A stretch of 64,000 bases of DNA from Bemisia tabaci (taxonomy: Eukaryota; Arthropoda; Insecta; Hemiptera; Aleyrodidae): NCBI RefSeq assembly GCF_918797505.1, contig NC_092800.1, positions 35,082,263 through 35,146,262 of the forward strand, in the 5' to 3' direction. Position numbers and translations under genes: made by a program. A model generated the notes under the pieces. That model ran no database searches. It was not told the origin of the DNA and saw nothing but the letters and a program-made list of their open reading frames with translations. Positions within the stretch are counted from its first letter, which is position 1; each line of letters begins with the position of its first letter. Shown here in pieces: positions 12,062 through 24,000 of this stretch.

Positions 12062-15000
12062 ACTAAGAAGTGGCCCAAACTGTATGTAACAAGGTGAAGA
12101 AATGGTGCTGGGTCCACATCATTTCGCAGGGAAATCAAAGCCAAGAAGTTCAAAAATTATAATTATAGAGTCAAAAATAATTTTTTTAAAAATTTTTACC
12201 CTCCTCCTCAGTTTTGTACTGGGACTCGTTAGAGTTAAAAAAAAATTATTTTAGACTCTAATCATAATTTTTGGAACTTCTTGGCTTTGATTTCCCCGCG
12301 AAATGGTGTGGACCCAGCACCATTTCTCCACCTTGTTACCAACTAACTTACTAATTGGTTAGGGGTACCCCTAACACTTTTTCCTTGAATGAAGATAAGT
12401 GCTTTTGCAATTTGGCCATCGATATCAAGTCTTGTTTCCAAATAATTTCTGCAACTTTGGACGATGAACGAAACGACGCTAATCATGCTTTTTTGCTCAG
12501 GTAAATCTTCGGACGACGAAGATGACGAAGAAAACGAGGGTTCCATGGACCAAAAGGAGAGCCGGTCAGAGCCGTCACCCCCGGCTCGCTTCTACCAATT
12601 CGAGAGGGTCATCAAAACCCCACTATTTCTATCGACGGAAAACTGGGATAGTAACGACATGTATTACATGGGTAAGTGTCAACCTGTCATGGGTATATCT
12701 CTTCCCGTCTCCCGCGTCTCCTGGCCAGATGACTGCCATGACACAGTTGCCAGTTTTCCCTGAAAATCAGCATCATTTCCGTGAGAAGCCTTTCAAGTGT
12801 TACGTACACGGAAAACAAAAGTTCGGTCTTATGCACCAAAGCCAACTAATTCGGTTCGTCAAACTGAATTTTCGTTTCGTCAAACTGAATTTTCGGTCTG
12901 TCAAACCGAACTTTCGGTTCGTGTATCAGAACCAGTGCAATAAAGTGAACTGACAAACTAAGTTTGGTCTTATATGCCGAACGTTAGGTTACACGAAGCG
13001 AGAGTTCAGATTGACAAACCGAATGTTTGGAATAATATGGAACACCGGAATGCGGTCCAAGTGACCGAATTTTTTTTTCAGTGTAACGCACTTGGGGGAG
13101 GGGGGTTGAGCCAGCGTTACAGTACGTTACAAGGGGGAAGGGGGTCAAATCCAGCGTTACGTATCAAAGCCAAGCCTCGGGGAGGGGGGAAAAGAAATTT
13201 GAAAAAAACGTGCAAAACATTGAACATCCCGCTCTTTTTTTAAGCTGTTTTCTCAGAGTTTTCTTGATTTTTTTGAAAACGAGAGGGAGGGGGTCAGGCT
13301 AGCGTTACATAATTCAAAGTAGGGGTGTGTAGGGCTGCGTTTTGGGTGCGTTAGAAAGGGTAGGGGGGGTCAAAAAATCGGGAAAAAGTGCGTTACGTAC
13401 ATTGGAAAAAAACACATTGGATGTAGAGTCCAGACTCTTGAAAACATTGAAAAGAAAAAATACTCTTGATTCAATCAGATTTTTGCTTACATCAAAAGAA
13501 AATCCGCTCAAATTAAGAAGCTTGGTTCTTGATTTAAGCTTTAATCTGATTGAATCAAGAGTATTTTTTCTTGTCGATGTTTTTAAGAGTCTGGACTCTC
13601 GATCCAATGTGTTTTTTTTTCCAGTGTAATACTTCGTGTAATACGCCGAACGGCCCATAAGATTCCGTGTAAAAATGCAGATTTTTCGGGAATATCTGGC
13701 AAGAATACGCGCGGGGTTTTTGATAAATTGGAATCCCATTACGGATCCGTCCCCGTCGCAGTCCCCTGTCATAGCGTTTTCTACTTCATTTTTGTGATTG
13801 TCGGGTGTTCATCACGCTCTATCTCATCTGAGCATCCGTTTGTCAAGTTTCCAGAGCTTTTCACGTCGAAGGTACGATGAACAAGAAACTCTTTTATTAG
13901 TGTGATTATTTCAGTTTCTGATTGGATAGAGCCTACACTGTTAAAAATGGGCATATTGCATGTGTGAGGAATTTGCGCTTTGACTGTAAAAGTTCGCAAG
14001 AAACACGATGGTGCCACTGGTTTTCTCTGAAATCAACTCTCAAGCTCAAAAAAAGCTCTCAAGTTGAGGCCAAAATGGAGGGGATATCCCACGCTATCCT
14101 GAGAGTCCACCTCCACTTCAAGACAAGCTCTCCATGCAGAGATAGGGAGCAAATACATTGACAGGGCTGCCACTTTATTTGGGGACTATAAAACTGAAAA
14201 CACGGCATCACTGCTAATGTATTTAGAGTTTGTCTTGATGTATAGGTGGACTCTCAGGGTAGGGTGGGATATCCCCTCCATTTTGGCCTCAATTTGAGAG
14301 CTTTTTTTGAGCTTGGGAGTTGATTTCAGAGAAAACCAGTGGCACCACTCGCACACGCAACATCTCCATTCTGGTTGTCATAAAAAGAGATCCGATGGTA
14401 AATTATTAACAGCGGACTGGCCCGATCGGAAAAATGACGAGGCGGGCAATTTTTTGACGGGAAGTGAAACGTGGATGCGCGCTTTTCGGAAAGCAATTGA
14501 TTTAATGTGATGAGACCCCCAAAAATTCCGAGAACGGAGTCTGGCGCAAAATTTTCAACTACACTGATGCAAAGTTTCCGCAGTAAATAACAAATATAAC
14601 GCTTTGGACGACGCACTGGTTGCAAACTCGCCGTATCACCAAATTTTATCGCACTCTTAGCAACATTTTAAGTAGTTTTGATGTAGAGGTGGACTCTCAG
14701 GATAGCGTGGGATATCCCCTCCATTTTGGCCTCAACTTGAGAGCTTTTTTTGAGCTTGGGAGTTGATTTCAGAGAAAACCAGTGGGACCATCGTGTTTCT
14801 CGCGAACTTTTACGTAAGAATCAACAGTCAAATCGCAAATTCCTCACACATGCAACATCTCCATTCCCAAGATTTTACGCCGAACCGGGATTTGCAGTTG
14901 TTACAGGGAAGCTCGACGAGCGGTGGCTGAAAAACAAGGGGAATTATACAGCTGCACGCGCTGCCTGGAAAATTTTTTCACGATTCGCGGAACGGCGGTT

Positions 15001-18000
15001 TGAGTTATGTTACCGGCGCGAAATTTTCACCCGTGCCAGTGCGAACGCAGAAATGGGTTCCTGCTCGGCGCTTTGCCCGTAAACGAGACTGAGCAAATGT
15101 TTGTGAACTCTCCGTCTGCTTTCAGCCGTTTCAGCGGTTCCCACATATTAGTCATGCGTGTGCGGGGACCCGGGCCCGATAACAATGTTTCACCTCAGTT
15201 ATAGATTCCAATCGAAATTCAATTAAAATTCAATTCCACTCGCCGGATATCGGCACTCGCTTGTTCGGTACTTTTGACCTCGCATCCAAAAGTGTGAAAA
15301 TCATGTTCGTCGAAATACGATTTTGAATCAAAATCAAGTCCATCCGGCTAATTAATTAAATTTGTTTTTAGTTAATTTAAATTATCCAATATCCGTGCAC
15401 GCATGCTCGTTTCTCCTTCTCTTGTGTCTAAAAGTGCGACCCTTAACGTTGTCTGAGAGCGGTCGTGCGATTGTAGTCGAAATTGAGTCCATCCGGATGT
15501 AATTAAATTTAAATCAATTAATTTAGTTTGGTGCTTTCGTGCTTTTTTCTTTATTTCTCGAGTTCCGAAGTTTAAAAGTCATTTTTCATCACCGATTAGT
15601 CGAAATTTGGAGCGGCTGGATGGCTCGAAACATCGCGCTTATAAAGTCAACCGAGGAAGTTTTTGATTCCGTGATAACCTCGCGGGATAAATTATCTGGC
15701 ATTCAAGGGGCAGCTTTTTTTATTTTTCGGTGTTTCACTGTATACTCCCCGTGGAGGAGAAAGTTCGTCACTTAGTCCGTGCGTAAGATTTAGTTTTCTC
15801 AACACCCACCGTTCATTGTTATCAACGTCCGAGACAAATTTGCTTCATGTCTGCGCGATTAATAGCCGCAGTTATGCCTCTTTCGATTTTATACGACCCC
15901 TTCTCAGGTAAAAGTAATTTTTTTGCTTGGATCCTAATGCAAGCACCCAGTGGCGTGGCGTGAATTGCGAAATATCGATTGTTATGCCATCTAAACTTAT
16001 AGTAAAAAATCGATTATTAAGGTGTTCGCTGCGAACACCCTGTTTATCGATCCTTTTCCATAGGTTTAAATGTCATAACAATCGATAAATCGCAATTCAC
16101 GCCACGCCACTGCTTGGATGCTAATGTAAGCACTCTTCGAGTCACCAAAATTGAATTAGCTCCGAGGAAAAAAAGGAAAACACTTCACGAGCGGGCAAAT
16201 ATATTTTTGTCCCAACCTTATCTTTTGCTCCCTTAATCTGAAGATTTATCACTTGGGCACCCTGCACTGAAAAAAGGGTGAAATTACCAAGAATTCAGGG
16301 TTCTATTTGATCCCAGTTTTTTCTTGGTAAAATTACCATTTTTGGAATTGGTAATTTTACCGAGAAATCTTGGTAAAATTATTGAACTTTCTCGGTAATT
16401 TTACTGGACCTCGGTAAAAACGCCAATATTTTTTTATCGACTGTGGTAAAATTACCGAGATAAAATGGCAAAGTTACCGGAAATTGATTACCAATAAAAG
16501 TGGTATTCTTACCTGAAAAAAAAACAGTAAAAATACCGGTTTTTAGGTAAGCTTACCGGTCTGTCTTCGTAAAATTACCAATAATCGGTAAAAAAGTGAG
16601 ATGTTAAAGGTACCAACGGACCTTGGTAAAAACGCCGAGAATTTTTTTTCAGTGTGTGTGTGTGGTTTTTCCTAGTATTTTTTTCACAGTGCACCTTCAA
16701 TTTTTTTAAAAATTCTATCACACATTTTGAAAAAAAAACCCGGGATTTTTCTTCTTCAAATCTCTAAGAGGTTTATCCCCGCAACATTGGCGCGATTCAA
16801 AAATTATGAGGAGGGGGGGGGTGTTGGGTATTATTTGCTACCCTTTCCTTCACCGACGCAACGTCACTCATGGATTTAACCTTTCCTCCAAATCTGTTCA
16901 TGAATGTTAAAATGATGAAAGGAGGACAAGGTCGTGAATTGTGCCAACATGAAATCGATTTTCTAACTCCAAGTAGAGGCCGTGATCATCTTTATGCCAT
17001 TGAAAATTCGACATAGACCACAAAGGTTGAGGCAAAGACATAAAGACGGAGTGCTCGTATCTAAAAGCACGGGGAAAAAGTGAAGCCTGGTTTGGCGCTG
17101 GGTGCTTGTGTGAGTGTGTAAATGAGCGCGGGAATCCATGGCGGCAAACGGAAATTTGATTTGAACTTGTCCTCTTGATTTTTCCACATTTCTTCTTCGA
17201 AACGTATTTTAAATGCCTAAAACGAATATATTAAGAAAGTTGGGACTGCGTCCTACTATAATACATTTACTTTTTGCTCGGTAACAGGCAGTAATATCAG
17301 ATAAAGTTAGTTTTTCTTCTGCTCATGGTGGTTCTGCCGGTTCAAACAGGCCGTTACAGTCGTAGATGACAGTTACTCCCAAATGAAATTAATCGGTCGA
17401 TGACGGACCAAAACTAACCTAAAGTTATACAAATATGAGTGTGTAAGTGAATTTGGGCAAAAATCAACCTAAAATACTTTGTTTCCGCAATTTTATTTAG
17501 TTCTCGCCCTACATTTGAATTTCAAACTTGTCCCGATTTCGCCGCCAATCCTATAGCCAATAGTAGAGGTGATTGAAAAGAAGCTTCATTTTTTGCTTTT
17601 AGCGCTCCGTCTTTATGTCTTTGGGTTGAGGTTACCCGAGAACCGTGATCGGAATGTAACCTCACGTGATATATTCTGAGGTATACTGAAAAAATTTGAA
17701 GAATCCATTGAACCCATACTGTTAAGAATTTTGCATGAATTTTTAGGGTACCTGAACTGCTTTACCTGCTTGTTCTTGAAGCGGATAGGAAAATGAAATG
17801 TTACAAATTGAAAACGTGTTATTTACTTTTCTACATAATTTCCTCTTTATTTACAGCTTCAGTTTCGATCATACAAGTACATTGAAAATGTTAAGGGCAC
17901 GCAGTACAAAAAAATTTACTTTAAGCTTTGTTTGAAAAAACACATTTTCCCTGAACAAAGTTCTCTCCTTGCTCATCAAGGGGAATTGTCTTCAGACCTT

Positions 18001-21000
18001 CATGACAAAACCGTAAAAATGTAATTGAATTCTAGATGAGAATATATTGTAAGTATCCGAAACGGGCGAGAATGATTGTCTAAGAAAATTGCCAGAAGAA
18101 TGTTGCCTACTCGCAAAGTTCAGTTTATAATGGCAAGATTTTGATTTTAACGTCAACCAATTTTGATTCTCGCATCCCTTCCTCCCATCCGGATCAAAGT
18201 TCGTAAATTATTTATTTATTCATCTAAAAAGAAAGATCTTTTTATTTCGAATCGTTCTGAAAAGAGACGATAAATGCAGAAAACCATATATTTCGGCTTT
18301 CCATATCACAAACTTCTCGCTTTCATAACATTGCAATAAAAAGAAAAAAATAACGAAGAAGGGGGAAAAAAATATCGCCCTGTTTTTAATTTACAAATAT
18401 GTAACATTTCGCTTGATAGTGCCTTAAAAATAATATAGAATTTTACGCAAAGCATTACCTTTTTGATTGGATGAGCTGAATGAAATTTTGGTTAATTTAG
18501 TTTTCTTGAAACAAATTAAGTAAAATAAAACCGGAGATGTTGAAACTCCACAAACGGGGTGCGGGAATTTTTTTTAGGCTTTACAAACAGTAATTGTTTG
18601 ACGCACGCGGAGGCCACGCAAAGCGACGTTGTGTCTGTCATCCTGCCTCAAATCAATTTTTAGTTTTATCATTTTGTGATGAGACAGATACTTACCATGA
18701 TAATCTTAAGAAATTGTGAGATTGCTTTGCGACGCATTTCGTGAGGGTGAATTATAATTTTGAAAAAATGATAATTTATGAATTTAATGTGTTAAACGAC
18801 TGTGTGTTTCAAATAACTAATTCAGGTTGTATTCGTATGTTTTCACAGTGATGATAGCAGGATGTAGCGCAGCGGCAGTGTTAGGATTGAGCATTCTCGG
18901 GTTCGGATGGTACAGGTAAATATTATCATAAATATTCATGAATATTCGTCTGCTACACACAGATATTACTCTCAGATATACATTGACCCAGTTATTGGGA
19001 TCTGATCTGGTTGAAATATCCCAACAATCTCTCTACCACACCATCTGGAGCAAAGAGAATATAAGAGTCCGCATTGAATAGGGGAAGTGCGTGACCAGAC
19101 CAACAGATCTTCGCGCGCTTTTATCAGCCAATCAGACACCCGACAACATGGAAAATATCATCGGAGATTGTTATCAATATTTTTTTTCGAAGTCAGCCAA
19201 TTGTTCGGCAAAAACATGTTCACGACTAACTTCTCGAAGATTTGGCGTTTCTATTGATGTCTAATACGTTCCACTCACTCCAAAAAACACCAAAGATCTT
19301 GATTTTTGAAATTTCAATTTTCTTTCACTCGGGTGGATCGATGTCTTTGACTATCCTGTAAGCTCTTTGGTTAAACATATCGACTCAAATGGAGGGAAAT
19401 TGAAATTTCAAGAATCAAGATCCTTGCGGTGTTCTTTGGAGTAAGTGGATCCGTGCCGTAACGATATTAGGCAGTATTTCAAAGAATGAAATTATAACAG
19501 TGAATATGCAAAACGTGGTACGTGTCCCTCTAGTTACGCAATCGAATTACTTCCGCGTATCTGTAGTTCAATACAGCTACAATTTCCCAGAAAGGACGAG
19601 AAAAACTTAACGCTGTATAAAAAAAAAAATAAAAAAAAAAGCCGGTGAAATAACATTTTGTTTTCTCGAGACGGAAATACTCTATTTTGCAAGTTTGGAA
19701 CTGAATGAAACGAGAATGTAATCATAGCTGAAACGTGCACCGAGTCGAAGAGAAGTTTCTTTTTTGTTCCGGTTCAAGATTCGAGAAAGTTCTATAATAC
19801 TTTGCCTTTCTGAGGAAAAAGGTCGTATGAACTTTCTACTGTTACCAAATTTCCTTTGATAAAATATTCATAAGTAAGGAAAATTATGCGCATTCTCCTA
19901 AACATTTTAAAATACTTTCCATTGATTTGGGAAAATTTTTTTTTGAGATACCGGAAGAAAAATATTCAAAGCTTCTTAAAACATGTGTCCTTTATTAAAG
20001 GAATTTTGCAACGTCTCAACGTCTTCAAATAGCTTTTACCATAGCATAGCAGTACTGCCGTGCTATGGAAGAACGCCGTATGAGCCTTCAGACGTTGCCA
20101 AATTTACTTTAATGAAACACGAATTTCCTGGTAAACATGTGGATATTTTTCTTCCAATTTTTTATACAATTTTGTTCGTAATTTCACCCAAAATTCCTGA
20201 AAATTTCAGGGAAAAATTTTCATAAATTTCCTTGAAAAAAAAACTCATTTTATTGATGGAAATTTGGCAACTCTTGAATGTTCATACGGCGTTTTTCCTT
20301 AGCACGGCAGAGTACAGCTATGAGATAAGAACGCTGAATGAGCATTCGAGTGTTACCAAATTTCACCAAATGCTTAAAATTATTTATTTTTTTTAGAAAA
20401 ACTATGAATATTTGTGACTGTGCCCGTCCTATATAGAAAAAGGAACCTTAGTTCATAAAAACTTTAAATTCAAATATCGATAGCAGAGCGAAGAGCTGTA
20501 TCCATCGAACGCTCCGTCTTTTTGGAACCTCGAAGTAGTGTCCGCCGCGCCGCGCAACGGGTGAAGCGCTGAGTGCAGTGTGTGGAGTTTCAAAACGCCT
20601 CACTTCAGAGCGTATGCAACATGGGCATCCGAGGAGCTCGAATAGTTGCATCCAGGCGCCTGAATGGAATATGTTCTGTTTGTCGCGTCGCACACGATAC
20701 TATCTGAAACAGATTGTGAGGGCGGGCTCTTCGCTTGTTTCTCGCACGCCTTAACTTAATTCCAGCGTTGTTATTCGTGCCGATGACGTAAACTATTCCT
20801 GATTGTCATTACGACATTGAGAATTTTCCGAAAATGCACTGATTGTTCTAATGTATGTATGATGTCGTTCCTCAAAATCGCGAAACATTTAGGTATCTGA
20901 GCATAATTTGTAGAGATTGATTCCCTGAATTATTTCGACAAAGCGTCCCTAGTTTGGTTATTTTCTCATTTTTCTTTTGGGACAAATGCCAAGCCTCCAA

Positions 21001-24000
21001 GCCCCTCATTTCTACATTCCTCCACATGCTCTGAGAAATTTTTCGCCGTATATTTTATCAGATGAAATTTAACAACGACTGAATTTTCACACGGCATTCT
21101 TCCGGAGCAAGACAGAATAAGTGATCTCTCCTATTTCTTTGTCGAAGCTGTTCCAATACCGAAACCATCCCCCGGATGTCGAAAACGTCGGATCGTGTCA
21201 AGTCTGATAACGTTGTCGCGAATTCGTGTCACGCACATAGTTGCCAGATAGTGCTGAAATTTCAGCACTTTCCCCAATTTAAATCCATGTGAAATATCTG
21301 CATTTAATTGCACAATCTAGCAACTTTGCACGCTTACTATTGACAGGAGCTTGACAGTTTGCTTTCACGTGTAATTACTGTCAACTCCAAAGATTCCTCC
21401 CACCTATCGCTGTCTTGTTTCCCTCGTCGAAAAGCGTATGTGCTTTTCTCATTGATTTCATATTGTCCTATCCGGCAATACACTTCCAGCTCGCCAAATA
21501 TGTAGATTTTCAGGTCACAGCAAGGCACGAGTGAGTGTACTGTAGCTATGGGGCCACCAGATGGACCGCATTTTGCAATAAGGAATCACTATATATTTCT
21601 AGCTCATCCACGAAAACTCCTATCTACATGGGGAAACTAATGTCACATATGTTGTTTCTAAAATTAGTCATAAATAGTGGTTTCTTATTGAAAAATGTAA
21701 TCCAGATAAAGTTCGACGTAAATCACCCCGTTAAGTGTTTTCTATTCAAAATTTTATGCAAAAAATTAGGCACAACGGAAATGGTCGAGAATTAACTCCT
21801 AAAGAGGTACAAGTATTTTTAAGTAACATTGAGTATTTGGCAAAAATGCAAATGACTGTTGTTTCATCAGTATTAATAGGACTACATTTTGCAATGAGGA
21901 ACCACTATATTCAGCTTATTATAGAGACAGCGCATGGACCATAAGTTTTTACAAAGTAGATACTTTTATGAGTAAATCAGAAGTAGTAGTTTCTTATTGC
22001 AAAGTTTAGTTCGAAAGTTTATTTTTTAATTTCTCCCTTAAGAGTTTGTCTCCAAACTTCTCAAGGCGAGAATCGCCTTTCAAATAAAATTTTGTGAGTG
22101 AACACGCAACGTGGTGCTTCACTTCATAAATTGTCCAGTAGCCCCTTCTGCTCTAAAGTGAGGGCCACATAAATTGGTCACAACAGGTTACAACAACGGG
22201 CTGATTGTTGAAATTGATAGACAAAGCTAGAGACAAAGAAGACATAGGGAGTGTGGAATTGTGGAGCGTTCCTATTGGTTGAAATGGTTGATTCCTATAG
22301 ACTAGGGAGAAAGTTATGGACTAACTTAGGGCCTCTCATGGATTGCCTCTAGTTAGTCTATTGTCTAACATCTTTGTCCATTGTATCCACCCGCTTACAC
22401 CAATAAGATCCCTCCATATCCCTTTTGTCATCTTTGTCTATAACTATGTCCATCAGTTTCAACAATCAGCCCGCTGGTTTCCTAATACGAAAATTATCAT
22501 GAAAAGGGAGCGGAGGCGAACAATCTTTTTCAGTTTTTAAAGATTCCAACGTTCAAATTTTTATCTCAGAAAATTTCAATTAACGTATTAAAACTTTGGG
22601 ATATTTTCTACCCTGGTAAAAATGGCAGTAGAATCTGTGTTCCAAATTACCATAGACCTACAGCCGGCTGTAAGATTTCCAATAGCTTCTATAGCCGGCT
22701 ATACAATTTCTTATAGCCTTTTATAGCCGATGGCGATTAAGCAACAGCCAGGCGATAAAGTTTATGCTAAACGTTACTAATTACGGATGCTAGGACTTAG
22801 TGAGTTTTTGGAATACTGCTCTCTTTTTGGGCCGTAGTATCTTGATTTATTTTGCGAGGAAAGCTCCGTACTTTTGATGGATGCATGCCATTCCTAATAT
22901 ATTAGAGCGCCTTCAGTTTCGTATGATACTGTGCAATACCTCTGGTGTGAAATAGTTGCTTCAAGCACCGTGGCAGGCGGGCAGCCAGCGCGAAACACGC
23001 ATTGGCGCCTACAAACCTAACAGGGATACTTCACGCGTTGCGCAATGGGTGAAGTATCCCTGTTAGGTTTGTAGGCGCTAGTGCGTCGCCGCTCCACGTT
23101 GTGTGAGGCTCTAATATTTAATCTGGCGGAGTCAGCGTTATTCAACTCATGATTTTGAAATGTTTGCACATCCTGTATGGATTATTCTCATTTTAATTGA
23201 TGAACAAAAATACGTATTAAAGGAAAATATAATGTGTGTTTTGTAAATATTAAGGTGGCTCCGTATCAAACTTAATGATTTCCAAAGCACACGAATTTCT
23301 ACACAATTTCTTATAGCTTTTATAATCGATGGCGAAAAAGCAACAGCCAGGCGATAAAGTGTAAAGCCCGGCGACGGGAACTATAGCCCGGCTGCATAAT
23401 TTTTTATCGCTTCGTATAGTCCGGCCGTATGATTTTCTCCGCATTCTACAGCCAACTATATGATTTTCTGTAGCCTTCTTTAGCCGGCTATAAGAACTCC
23501 TATGGTATTTTGAAACGCAGCTCTTATCGCCAATTTTTACCAGGGTAAGCTCCCCCATTCAGTTTTGGAATGTCACACCCGCGTCAAATAACCAAAATTC
23601 ATCACATCACTTGTAAATATACATCCCCACTCATTTTTTAAGTCCTTCTCCTGCATAAATTATACGAATGACGAATAATTATACAAAATTATCGGTCCTT
23701 TCAATAGCTCTGTTCTCATATGCCATCGCAGCCCCAGCTTTGGACCCCTTTCATGCCCGGGGCAACGGGATCGGACGGGGGGGGGGGGGGGGGGGCTGGA
23801 TTTGGGGCTTAATCAGCAGCACCAACTGTTTCTCACGAGCTGTTATGCTTACGGAGGGAAGAATAATTAATTCGCGAATCCCTGCAGTGTTGCCGAATTC
23901 CGGGAAGAGGCTGAATAATTAAATTCCTCTCACAGAGAAATGTATTATTGGAGAGGAACCGATGGCAACGTTGTATCCCGGCGTTGTGCAAGAGCTCCAT

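Noticed and set aside
22996..23090. Strong hairpin as a microRNA precursor
   Set aside because: It is a repeated palindrome within a transposable element (also at 53.5 kb), so a conserved miRNA is unlikely without small RNA data.
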